Of a DNA stretch of 62,021 nucleotides, positions 25,752 to 34,043 are shown piece by piece (the first letter of the stretch is position 1; each line of letters opens with the position of its first letter). The DNA is from Sideroxydans sp. (lineage in GTDB: Bacteria > Pseudomonadota > Gammaproteobacteria > Burkholderiales > Gallionellaceae), in assembly GCA_024636935.1 (NCBI GenBank), contig JAGXGC010000030.1, forward strand, positions 1-62,021, in the 5' to 3' direction. The notes below the pieces were generated by a model. It made no database searches. It had not been told where the DNA came from and saw only the letters and a list, made by a program, of their open reading frames with translations. The position numbers and the translations under genes are program-made.

Positions 25752-27680
25752 ATGTTTACGATAGCCCAGCTCCCACCACACATCTATGTTTTCGCAGCTA
25801 TCCTCGGTGTGCTCGCGATCTCGTTCCTGCTGTTCTTCTTCCTGCCATCGCTCATCGTCTCGTGGCGCATCTCGCGCGTCGTTAGGCAATTGCGCGCACT
25901 GGATGGAAAACCGTCAAACGACATGCCTTCGATCTTTGCCAAGACCGGCATACTTGAACATCTGTGGCAGGAATATGCCGATTCTCTGCATCGCCAGTCC
26001 GACGCGCGCTGGCGCTCCACCGTGCCGGCCAATCTCATGTTCCCACATGAGACCATCATCGACACACCGCTACGCACCGACTTCTTCAAGCACCTGCCCG
26101 GCTTATTCACCGGCGTCGGCATCATCGGCACCTTCTACGGCCTGATCATGGGCTTACAGGCGTTCGAGGTGTCTGAGAATCCGGCCATCGTGCGAGAGAG
26201 TCTGAATCATCTGTTGCACGGCGTGTGGGAAGCCTTCCTCGTCTCCGCCGTCGCAATCACACTGGCGATGATCATCACCTTCATCGAAAAGGTCGCCGTC
26301 ACACGCTTGAACGGCCAAGTGGAGCAGCTCACACAACTGCTCGACAACCTGTTCGAAGGCGGTGCCAGCGAGGAATATCTGGCGCGATTGGTGAAAGCCA
26401 CCGAAGCCTCTTCCGGCCAGACTGCCTCGATGATTCGCAACGAAATGCAGCAGATGATGGGCGAACTGTTCGAGAAGCAGATCGCAGCAACCCAAGCCCA
26501 GTCCGAAGCGCTCAGCAAGAGCCTGTCCAACACACTTGAAGCCAGCCTGAAGCAACCGCTCAGCGATATCGCCACGGCCCTCAAGGAAACACGCAACGAC
26601 CAGCAAGATGCAGTGCACAAGATGCTGGCCGGCGTATTGAGCCAGTTCAGCGACCAGCTCAAGGACATGTTCGGCAGTCAGGTCGGCGGCATCAATAGTT
26701 TGCAACAGCAGACCATCGAGTCGCTACAAACTGCTACCCACACCCTGCAACAGATGGCTGCCGAGATGCAGAACGCCAGCAAGAGTGGTAACGAGACACT
26801 GGCCAACCTGCTGGCCGAGACCATGGCCGGTGCCGAAGCTCGCCAGCGCACCATGAACGACAAGTTAGGCGAGTTCGTCGAGCAAGTGCGTTCACTGATG
26901 GAGCAATCGCAGGGGGATACGCAACAAGGACTGCAACAGGCACTGGACAATCTGTCCGACCGCATGGGCGTCATCATCGAAGAGCTGGGTACACAGGTTC
27001 GTTCCGCTGGTTCCGCCAGCAAGCAACAGCAAGAGTCGCTTGCCGCCAGCAGTCAGGCGATGGTGGGCCAGTTCGGTGGACAGGTCAGCGCACTGGTGGA
27101 AGGCGTCAACCTCGCTATCGTGGAGATGAAGGCGGCGGTGCAAGCCATGCGCAGCACCACCGGCGAAGCACTCACCAAGATGAACAACGGCGCGGACACG
27201 CTCTACCTCGCCTCCAAAGATTTCGCCAAAGCAGGCGAAGGCGTGACTTCTACCCTAGACAAGACCGCAAACCTTGCTGGACAGCTGACACAGGCTGCCG
27301 GCGCGATCGGCTCGGCCACTAACAGTCTGAGCAGCGTGTTCGCCGACTACCAAAAGGCACGCGATGCGATGACGGAGTTGGTCGGCTCCATGCAACTCAT
27401 CGTCGAGCAGGCCAGACGCGATGCGGCTATGTCGCACGATGTGGTGTCGCGCATCGAAGCGGCCACCGAGAAACTGGTCTCTGCACAACAGCAGGCCGAC
27501 GGCTATCTGGAAAAAGTCTCGGATGTTATCGGACAGGCGCACGAATCCTTCAGCACCGGCATGACAAAAGCAGTGGGCGAAGCCAACCGCGAGTTCCATC
27601 AGGCGCTTGCCGATTCGGTGAAACTGTTGCGTGAAGGTATCCAGGAGCTGGAAGACACGCTCGGCTCCGTTTCCAACTAA
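25752..27680 (+). CDS. zorA: ZorA-like MotA/ExbB-type channel protein with long tail
   Basis: 642 aa. TM1 about 11-36, a cytosolic segment, then two membrane helices (about 117-137, GVGIIGTFYGLIMG; and 158-180, WEAFLVSAVAITLAMIITFIE) in the MotA/TolQ/ExbB arrangement. The last roughly 460 residues are almost entirely helical with Gln/Ser/Ala heptads, like chemoreceptor coiled coils, matching the long intracellular tail of ZorA. In Zorya systems ZorA forms a pentamer around two ZorB stator plugs and drives tail rotation by ion flow. First gene of a tight operon with ZorB-like and ZorC-like genes. Confidence 0.85.
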   Translation: MFTIAQLPPHIYVFAAILGVLAISFLLFFFLPSLIVSWRISRVVRQLRALDGKPSNDMPSIFAKTGILEHLWQEYADSLHRQSDARWRSTVPANLMFPHETIIDTPLRTDFFKHLPGLFTGVGIIGTFYGLIMGLQAFEVSENPAIVRESLNHLLHGVWEAFLVSAVAITLAMIITFIEKVAVTRLNGQVEQLTQLLDNLFEGGASEEYLARLVKATEASSGQTASMIRNEMQQMMGELFEKQIAATQAQSEALSKSLSNTLEASLKQPLSDIATALKETRNDQQDAVHKMLAGVLSQFSDQLKDMFGSQVGGINSLQQQTIESLQTATHTLQQMAAEMQNASKSGNETLANLLAETMAGAEARQRTMNDKLGEFVEQVRSLMEQSQGDTQQGLQQALDNLSDRMGVIIEELGTQVRSAGSASKQQQESLAASSQAMVGQFGGQVSALVEGVNLAIVEMKAAVQAMRSTTGEALTKMNNGADTLYLASKDFAKAGEGVTSTLDKTANLAGQLTQAAGAIGSATNSLSSVFADYQKARDAMTELVGSMQLIVEQARRDAAMSHDVVSRIEAATEKLVSAQQQADGYLEKVSDVIGQAHESFSTGMTKAVGEANREFHQALADSVKLLREGIQELEDTLGSVSN

Positions 27681-27695
27681 GGCGGGAATCAAGAC

Positions 27696-28412
27696 ATGCT
27701 GGGTAAGTTCATTCCCGTCGGACGACGCAACAGAGATGAAGGCGAGAAGCCGTTTTGGATCTCATTCGCCGACCTGATGTCGGCACTCATGGTGATGTTC
27801 CTGCTGGTGATGAGCGTAGCCCTGCTCGCCATCACCAAAAACGTGAGCGAAGCCGAGCAGAAGCAGGCCGAGCGCGTGCACGAGATCAACGACCTGTGGG
27901 AGCGTATCGAACAGACCGCACAGGGACATCCCGGCATCACTGTCGACCGTAACCGCAATGTGATCGACTTCGGTGACCGTGCCCGCTTCGACACCGGCAG
28001 CTCAAGACTAACCACTGAACAGGTGGAATATTTGAGTGCCTTCGTTGGCGACATGCTTGGACTGGCGCGTGAGCAACTCGCTCAAAAATGGTTGAAACGC
28101 GTGGTGGTGGAAGGCTTTGCCGACCAGCGCGGTGACTATCTACTCAATCTGAATCTCAGCCTGCAACGTAGTGAACGCGTGTTATGCGTTCTACTCTCTC
28201 CCGCACGCAATCAACAGAAGACGCTTTCCGCGGACGAGATGGAGCAAGTTCGCGACCTGTTCCTAGTCGGCGGCTACTCCTTCAACTCTGCCAAGAAATC
28301 GCTGGAAGAAAGTCGACGCATCGAACTGCGTCTGGAGTTCTACGGCATCGATGAGATGCATGCCAAGACCGACGACATCCCGCGCAACGACTTCGGGCAG
28401 TGCCGTATCTGA
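27696..28412 (+). CDS. zorB: ZorB-like MotB/OmpA-type peptidoglycan-binding stator protein
   Basis: 238 aa. One N-terminal membrane helix (about 24-46) with the ion-binding aspartate D26 in ISFADLMSALMVMFL, the MotB/ZorB signature. An OmpA-like domain follows (about 80-225; VVVEGFADQRGDY and LSLQRSERV), anchoring to cell wall. Lies 15 bp after zorA; stop overlaps the zorC ATG (TGATG). Mot flagellar function is unlikely: no flagellar genes are near and the domain order and neighbour match Zorya. Confidence 0.87.
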   Translation: MLGKFIPVGRRNRDEGEKPFWISFADLMSALMVMFLLVMSVALLAITKNVSEAEQKQAERVHEINDLWERIEQTAQGHPGITVDRNRNVIDFGDRARFDTGSSRLTTEQVEYLSAFVGDMLGLAREQLAQKWLKRVVVEGFADQRGDYLLNLNLSLQRSERVLCVLLSPARNQQKTLSADEMEQVRDLFLVGGYSFNSAKKSLEESRRIELRLEFYGIDEMHAKTDDIPRNDFGQCRI

Positions 28413-29989
28413 TGGACACGCTAGGCAAACTTGCCGACACGATGGATCGCTTGAGCCGAGTCGCACTCGCGACCATGCACGCCAGCGACATGCTGCCCAT
28501 TCAACACGAACGCCAGCAGTTGATCTCATGGCTGGGTAGTGAAGTGGACATGGATGCGATCGGCGGCGACCGTATCCTCACTGCACTGCAGCATTTCGCC
28601 GAGGCAGGTTTCGTGCGCGATCTGCGCCAAGCCAGATTGTTGTGTTATGGCTGCACACAAGTCTATTCCGAGCAAGGCGAACGCCTGATCGAGAACCTAA
28701 AACTGTTCACCACCCTGCTGGCCTACCTCACACAACATCAGGAACGCACACGCGCCTTCCGCAAAAGTTATCGCGGACTGCTCAATGCCTATTTCGCTTA
28801 CGACCCCGAAGCGGAGACTGTGATCGGCAGCGGCCGCAGCAACTGGGCGTCCTTGCACACCTTCCTGCAGAACACTCAAGATCGGCTCACCAGCGATGGA
28901 CACACACCAGAATGGGTACGCGTCCTATCAAATAAAAAAGGCTTGCTCAGCACTGTGCCCTGCGACGACTATCACCGTGGTGCAGCGGATATCGACTGCA
29001 TCGAAGCCTTCCGCTTCGAGCTCAATATCGGTGTCGACTCTTGGTTCATCCGCAGCTTCGTTCAGTCACACCTAGAACGCATCATGGCGTTGCCTGATGC
29101 AAAGTTTCAGGACGAAGTGAACGGTGCGCTGTTGCTACTAGCCCAATATCCGCTCTACACCTCGCGCATGCTGGGCAAACTGCTCGACCGCTATAGCGAA
29201 TGCAAGACCAAGAAATCCAGCGACACCTTGCGTGATTTCGCCATCGAGAAATGGGGCGCGCCTTGGATATCCCAGAACGAATCCAACTGGTTATGCAGTG
29301 CGTCTGCGCGCGAAATGATCTCCAACTGGGGCAAGAAATACTTGGTCTATGAATTTTTCCATCTTTTTGCTCCAGAAGGTTCTGACAACTCGCGCCGCGC
29401 CGCATTTTGGAACTTGTACAGTGAAGACTTACGAGGCATGTATTTCGCACTGGGCAGTGATGCTTTCGATTTCAAAAACCGTGATTTCCTAAAGTTTCGT
29501 ACTGACGCCAAAGGACTGGTCGTTAAGCTGAACGACAGCAAACACAACCTGCACGCCGTCATCCTACAATTCGAGAAATTCCATATCGTCGAATTCAGCC
29601 AGCAGATCAACGTCGCATATTTTTACGACACCGCCAAAGGCACCCCCGAGTTCTATCTGAGCAAAGGCTGGGTGAACGTCGGCGCATTGAGTGTAGGCAA
29701 TGCATTAAAAGGCAACACACAGTCACAGCCCGCGCGCCCCATGCAGCATAGCGACGAGAAGCATCTGAGCTGGGAAGGACGCTTCGCGCAAGAACTGGGC
29801 AGATCAGACACCGCAAGGCAACACTTCTGCGAACGCCATACTGCCGTCTACAGCGAATCTTCTGGCAAAGCGTTGATTCACCCTAATGACCGGCAGCGTT
29901 ATATCAAAGAGATCGGCTCGGTACTACAGGGCTGGGGCTATACCTGGTCACCCGAAGCCAACGGCTATTTCAGGTCACTGAACGTCTGA
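28412..29989 (+). CDS. zorC: ZorC-like EH-signature protein
   Basis: 525 aa, cytosolic, mostly helical. The EH-signature region (about 210-380) contains WFIRSF, NWLCSASAREMISNWGKKYL and FWNLYSEDLRGMYFALG, as in type I ZorC. In described Zorya, ZorC binds DNA and works with the nuclease/helicase ZorD. No nuclease motif is seen here. The TGATG overlap with zorB fixes the start at 28412; a GTG four codons upstream is possible. The expected zorD does not follow. Confidence 0.78.
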   Translation: MDTLGKLADTMDRLSRVALATMHASDMLPIQHERQQLISWLGSEVDMDAIGGDRILTALQHFAEAGFVRDLRQARLLCYGCTQVYSEQGERLIENLKLFTTLLAYLTQHQERTRAFRKSYRGLLNAYFAYDPEAETVIGSGRSNWASLHTFLQNTQDRLTSDGHTPEWVRVLSNKKGLLSTVPCDDYHRGAADIDCIEAFRFELNIGVDSWFIRSFVQSHLERIMALPDAKFQDEVNGALLLLAQYPLYTSRMLGKLLDRYSECKTKKSSDTLRDFAIEKWGAPWISQNESNWLCSASAREMISNWGKKYLVYEFFHLFAPEGSDNSRRAAFWNLYSEDLRGMYFALGSDAFDFKNRDFLKFRTDAKGLVVKLNDSKHNLHAVILQFEKFHIVEFSQQINVAYFYDTAKGTPEFYLSKGWVNVGALSVGNALKGNTQSQPARPMQHSDEKHLSWEGRFAQELGRSDTARQHFCERHTAVYSESSGKALIHPNDRQRYIKEIGSVLQGWGYTWSPEANGYFRSLNV

Positions 29990-30066
29990 CTCCATCAGAT
30001 CAACTTCGGCTTTTCTCCACCCTGCTTTATCATCTGCCCATCGTCACACTAGAGGCGTAGCACATC

Positions 30067-31677
30067 ATGTTCAAACTGTTTGGTGAAAGACCCGATCACC
30101 CCCTATTCGATCATGATGAGGCGAAGCGCCTCATCAGCGAACTTCCCCAAGACGATCCGCGCAAGGCTCTGGAAGAGATCAGCTTCTGGCTTGAATCGAT
30201 CAAGGATGCGAAAGGGTTCTCGCCAGAGTTGCGTTCTGCCATCATCATGCGTACTGACGAAGCAGGACAAGCCTTGCAAGCCGAACTCTTGCACCGCTAT
30301 CTCGAAGCACCCCACCTGCGTGACTTTCAAGGGCTACATCTGTGGAAAGCCATCCATGCATATGCGCAAGCACTAGCGACTGCCTACAGCGCTTGCCTCG
30401 TTGAATATCGCCAGAATCAAAAGCACCCCCACGAACTCATCGAGCGCATGCCGTTGATCTGCGTGCGGCAGTTGCAAGCAGTCGCCACCCAGATGAAGCT
30501 GGAGCTGATGCGCTACATCGACATCGACGCTACGACTTGGACACAACTATATTCAGGCTACCGTTTCGCTGAAGAGACGCAATGCACCGAGACCATGGTG
30601 CTGGCCTATCCCGGCCACGTCATCCACACCAGCCCGCAACACGAATTGCTGCACGCACTGGTGATGTTTATCTCCTCACCCGACACACTGGCAGCCGATC
30701 AGCTCGAAGTCAGCTATCGCATCGCTGGTCGCATGAATAGTTTCTTCGAGATCAGCAACTCGCCCGAAGATCACTTCACCTACCAGTTAGACCTCTCATC
30801 CTCTGCACCACCGCATCGTGCCGAGCACAACAAACCAGCCACAGAGAATGAACGCTTCTTCAGCGCAGCCAAAGCCGTTGGCGCATTGCAAAAGATCGTC
30901 GTCCAAAACGAAAATGACCCCATCTGGCGCGAGCGCCGCTTCGGCAGTGAATTCACCCCATCCGGCAAGCTCACCGTACTAAAGCACCTGATGACCTATT
31001 GGGCCGCAGAACCACCACACCGCCACATGGAACGAAGAGAGATCCACGCCACTATCGAAGTCGCACACAGCTTCCGCATCATCAGCCAACTGGTCACGCA
31101 TATCGATGCCGGACATGATGCAGAGCAGGATGCAGACGATTCACGCAAGCGTGCAAAGATCGATCTCGTCGCACAGGAAGAGATCGCCTACACCACCGAG
31201 ACATGGAACGTCACCGACATGAGCGCCGCCGGACTGGGCGCGGTACTCAGCGGCTCGCAAGGCGAATGGATCAAAATCGGTGATCTATGCGCACTCAAGC
31301 CTGCCAATGCACAACAATGGTGGGTAGGCATGGTCCGCCGCCTGCACACTGACAGCGCTGGAAAAGTCCATGTCGGCATCGAACTACTCACCAAGAAACC
31401 CGCCTCGGTGTGGATACGCGTACTCGGCAAAGGTGCTGAAAGGGCCTCCAACTGGGAAAGCAGCTCAGGCTCGTTCGCATATGACTACCTACCCGTCATC
31501 CTCCTACCCGACGAACACAACAGCTATCAGCACGCCACCCTGCTGATGGAATCAGGCAAGTTCGTCATCGACACCCACCACCAGATGATGATGGGAGAGA
31601 AGAGCCGCGACATCAAACTCACGACGTTGATAGCGGAGGGAGAAGATTTCGAACAGGTGGGGTTTGAGTGGTTGTGA
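30067..31677 (+). CDS. Large protein with split PilZ-like domain
   Basis: 536 aa. Residues 1-300 are helical and match no domain I recognise. The C-terminal part has RHMER (319-323, fitting RxxxR) and DMSAAG (384-389, fitting D/NxSxxG), followed by WWVGMVRRL and VHVGIELL, which is a PilZ-type c-di-GMP-binding barrel. About 60 residues separate the two half-motifs instead of the usual 20-30, including a charged AEQDADDSRKRAK insert. It sits 77 bp after zorC on the same strand, where zorD would be expected. Ribosome site GAGG lies ahead of the ATG. c-di-GMP binding is inferred, not shown. Confidence 0.75.
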   Translation: MFKLFGERPDHPLFDHDEAKRLISELPQDDPRKALEEISFWLESIKDAKGFSPELRSAIIMRTDEAGQALQAELLHRYLEAPHLRDFQGLHLWKAIHAYAQALATAYSACLVEYRQNQKHPHELIERMPLICVRQLQAVATQMKLELMRYIDIDATTWTQLYSGYRFAEETQCTETMVLAYPGHVIHTSPQHELLHALVMFISSPDTLAADQLEVSYRIAGRMNSFFEISNSPEDHFTYQLDLSSSAPPHRAEHNKPATENERFFSAAKAVGALQKIVVQNENDPIWRERRFGSEFTPSGKLTVLKHLMTYWAAEPPHRHMERREIHATIEVAHSFRIISQLVTHIDAGHDAEQDADDSRKRAKIDLVAQEEIAYTTETWNVTDMSAAGLGAVLSGSQGEWIKIGDLCALKPANAQQWWVGMVRRLHTDSAGKVHVGIELLTKKPASVWIRVLGKGAERASNWESSSGSFAYDYLPVILLPDEHNSYQHATLLMESGKFVIDTHHQMMMGEKSRDIKLTTLIAEGEDFEQVGFEWL

Positions 31678-31764
31678 GGCACAAATTAATGGCGACATAT
31701 CGGCCAAAGCCGCCCATTATTCCTAACAAAGATATGCAAAGTCGCCACATTTGTCGCAGCTGGT

Positions 31765-31781
31765 GTACGACCAAGTCGTAC
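31765..31781. terminator. Weak hairpin between the PilZ gene and cheB
   Basis: GTACGAC, loop CAA, GTCGTAC, in the 111-bp convergent gap. No T-tract; only a candidate. Confidence 0.3.
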
Positions 31782-31788
31782 GTATCAC

Positions 31789-32400
31789 TTAGGCTTCAAC
31801 ACGCGCAGTCTGCACAATTACTTTAGCGATATCTTCCGGGGACAGGACAAAATCAATACACCCGCTTTCGATTGCGCTCTCTGGCATGTCCGGTTGTTTC
31901 GCCGTACTCAGTTTCTGCGCGATTGTAATGCCGCCTATTTCCTGGATGCCGCACAACGCTGCCGCCCCGTCGCCATCGTAGCCTGAGACAATAATTGCAA
32001 TAAGCTTGCCATCCCAGTATTGGGTCAGCGAACGCAGGAATACCGTGATTACATCAGGCCAGCCTCGAGGCTTGGATATCGGCTTGAGAAGGAACTCTCC
32101 ATTGAGGACGTGCAAATCCCGATTTTCGGGGATGATAAATACATGGTTAGGTACGATTAGCAAACTTTCCGTGATCAGATCAACCGGCATAGTTGTGAAT
32201 CGGGGAAGGACCTCATGCAGGTGGGTAGGCATCGACGTGATGTGATTTACGATGACGATGGCCACGCCCATATCCGCCGGAAGATTTTGCAATAGGCGAA
32301 TATATGCATCGAGGCCACCGGCCGAACCGCCGACGCAAACTATCGGAAAATCCCGCAGTGGCGGCCCCGCTTTAGTAGATATCTTCATAATCTTTGACAT
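31789..32400 (-). CDS. cheB: Stand-alone CheB methylesterase/deamidase domain
   Basis: 203 aa. The catalytic triad S26 (VGGSAGG), H53 (VNHITS), D144 (SGYDGDG) is complete. The usual N-terminal receiver domain is absent, so it is not regulated by CheA phosphorylation in the standard way. No other chemotaxis gene is in the window. ATG at 32400 is the only ATG start, with GGTTGG just upstream. Such CheB-only proteins are often found in stress clusters, as here beside csbD. Confidence 0.88.
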   Translation of the reverse strand: MSKIMKISTKAGPPLRDFPIVCVGGSAGGLDAYIRLLQNLPADMGVAIVIVNHITSMPTHLHEVLPRFTTMPVDLITESLLIVPNHVFIIPENRDLHVLNGEFLLKPISKPRGWPDVITVFLRSLTQYWDGKLIAIIVSGYDGDGAAALCGIQEIGGITIAQKLSTAKQPDMPESAIESGCIDFVLSPEDIAKVIVQTARVEA

Positions 32401-32754
32401 CACCAACCATGATGGAATTTATGGATATGAGCTTTTCGACGCAAAGAATCATATTTCCGAAATCATTTTGTTCCGCGCCCCCCACTAATTTCAGAATAAA
32501 AAATATTCCATAGTCATTCTGTCCGCTGGCGTACATATGACTGCGTATTTTGATATTTCGATTTACCGTCTCTTATCGATCGAACGCATCCTATCCACAT
32601 TTGGCGGACACGCTCATCGGCGCACCGGTAATTCAGGCCGGACGATTTGATTATTTGTTTATATGTTCGTTACCTCACAGACCTGCGGCAACACGAAGTT
32701 CAATCTTCAGTCCCAACAGGAATAGCCTGTCAACGTGGATGAAGGAGTATGAAC
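32401..32754. other. Intergenic region between cheB and csbD
   Basis: About 350 bp, divergent. It should contain both promoters. An open frame at 32550-32774 has no ribosome site and overlaps csbD, so it is not called. No RNA or repeat was recognised. Confidence 0.5.
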
Positions 32755-32940
32755 ATGAACAAGAATCAAGTTAAAGGAGCTGTAAAAGACATCGCGGGCA
32801 AGGTGCAGGAAGAAGCGGGAAAACTGACCGGCAGCAAAGAACAGCAAGCCAAAGGACTCAACAAACAAATCTCAGGAAAAGCCGAAAAAGCCTACGGTGA
32901 TGCAAAAGAGGTAATCAAGGGTGCAACAAAACATGCTTGA
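32755..32940 (+). CDS. csbD: CsbD-family stress protein
   Basis: 61 aa. Typical CsbD pattern: NQVKGAVKDIAGKVQEEAGKLTGS followed by KGLNKQISGKAEKAYGD. Start chosen at the second ATG (32755) because AAGGAG is seven bases upstream of it and only one base from the first. Highly hydrophilic, small helical; CsbD is part of general stress responses but its biochemical job is unknown. Confidence 0.92.
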   Translation: MNKNQVKGAVKDIAGKVQEEAGKLTGSKEQQAKGLNKQISGKAEKAYGDAKEVIKGATKHA

Positions 32941-33009
32941 AGTTTGAACGCGATACCAAATGACTCCTGCGTGGGGTCATTTGCATTCCATCATTAGGAG
33001 AGATAAACG

Positions 33010-33204
33010 ATGAAACTCAAAAACACAATCACCACAACCCTCGTCATGAGCGCGTTCGTTGTAGTGCTGGCTAGTTGCCAGAAAGAGACGGGCCCGGCAG
33101 AGAAGGCGGGCAAGGCTGTCGACAATGCAACAGAGAAAGCCGGACAGCAGATTGAAAAAGCAGGTGACGACATACAAGACGCAGCTAAAGGAAAAAAGAA
33201 TTGA
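33010..33204 (+). CDS. Small Lys/Ala-rich lipoprotein
   Basis: 64 aa. Signal peptide with lipobox VLASC (Cys23), then QKETGPAEKAGKAVDNATEKAG and further amphipathic repeats ending in KGKKN. Resembles the LEA-like lipoprotein at 2987 in composition. AGGAG ribosome site. Lies 69 bp after csbD; likely part of a stress cassette. Confidence 0.8.
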   Translation: MKLKNTITTTLVMSAFVVVLASCQKETGPAEKAGKAVDNATEKAGQQIEKAGDDIQDAAKGKKN

Positions 33205-33359
33205 GCGGTTCACAAAAACGAGATTTATCGTGCCATGTCACTGGTGACAAAAATAAGTGATGCGGGCATTTCACAGAAAGTTATTCGAAATTAAGACTAA
33301 TTCATGCGTAGGCTTCAGTAGCATTTCACATTTACGGAATAACAACAGAGGTGTCCTAT

Positions 33360-33536
33360 ATGAGTGCCATAAAGAAACTAGTTGTGAGTGCGGCAGCCGT
33401 AATCATGCTGTTTAGCCTTATGGGTTGTACTGTCATCGGTGTAGGTGTTGGTGCTTTAGCAGGAGCCGGCACGTCAGTAGGAATGGCTGGCGGGGCAGTG
33501 ATAGGTGGAGTTGTCGGTTACGAAGTCAGTAAGTAA
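33360..33536 (+). CDS. Glycine-zipper lipoprotein
   Basis: 58 aa. Signal with lipobox LMGC (Cys22), then a Gly-rich zipper (GVGVGALAGAG, GGAVIGGVVGYEVSK) that could insert in the membrane as an oligomer. AGAGGTG six bases upstream of the ATG sets the start at 33360 rather than the in-frame GTG at 33351. Confidence 0.82.
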   Translation: MSAIKKLVVSAAAVIMLFSLMGCTVIGVGVGALAGAGTSVGMAGGAVIGGVVGYEVSK

Positions 33537-33618
33537 GAAATAGTTGCAATAACTGCTTCAACCCAATTATTTTGGGTGGTTGATTACGAATAGTGTCATA
33601 AATTGGAAGGGCAATATC

Positions 33619-33756
33619 ATGCTGTATACCATTGCTGTAGTTATGGTCGTATTGTGGTTGCTAGGTCTCATCACGTCTAACACCATGGGCGGATTTATTC
33701 ATATTTTATTGGTGATTGCTATCGTGGTTGTCCTGCTGAGGATAATAAATGGATAA
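33619..33756 (+). CDS. lmo0937-like two-helix membrane protein
   Basis: 45 aa, too short for many gene finders. Begins MLYTIAVVMVVLWLLG, continues with SNTMGGFIHILLVIAIVVVLLRI and ends in NG. This is the family pattern of small lmo0937-type membrane proteins often next to CsbD and glycine-zipper genes. GGAAGGG lies about nine bases upstream of the ATG. Function unknown. Confidence 0.85.
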   Translation: MLYTIAVVMVVLWLLGLITSNTMGGFIHILLVIAIVVVLLRIING

Positions 33757-34043
33757 AGGAATCTGCGGCAGATACATGGCGCTTATAAACGCACATGACT
33801 AGGAAGAAACGGTCTGGCATCATTGAAATTGTAATTTTGAACGATCGCAGTTGGGCGTTAAGTGGATATCCCAGCAGACATAATAGAGTGCCTTTTCAGC
33901 AATCCACCGGTTGAATCCAAGCCGACTTCCTGACCCTCGTCTTCGAAGACTAAGCAGGCTTCCTGCTTCAAAACCCAGGCCATCTCAACGAGATTAATCT
34001 CACCCTTTTCCACCGCATGCCTGCATGCGAAAAGAATAGAAAT
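33757..34043. other. Intergenic region downstream of the stress cassette
   Basis: 287 bp. Contains a short palindrome GTCTTCGAAGAC near 33939-33950 and otherwise no supported gene, RNA or repeat. Confidence 0.4.

Noticed and set aside
25752..28412. Flagellar stator MotAB
   Set aside because: The MotA-like protein has a very long coiled-coil tail, an EH-signature gene follows, and no flagellar genes are nearby.
25752..31677. Complete type I Zorya system
   Set aside because: No SNF2 helicase or nuclease gene (ZorD) is present in the window; only the ABC part is seen.
32550..32774. Frame of 74 codons upstream of csbD
   Set aside because: No ribosome site, no family character, overlaps csbD in another frame.
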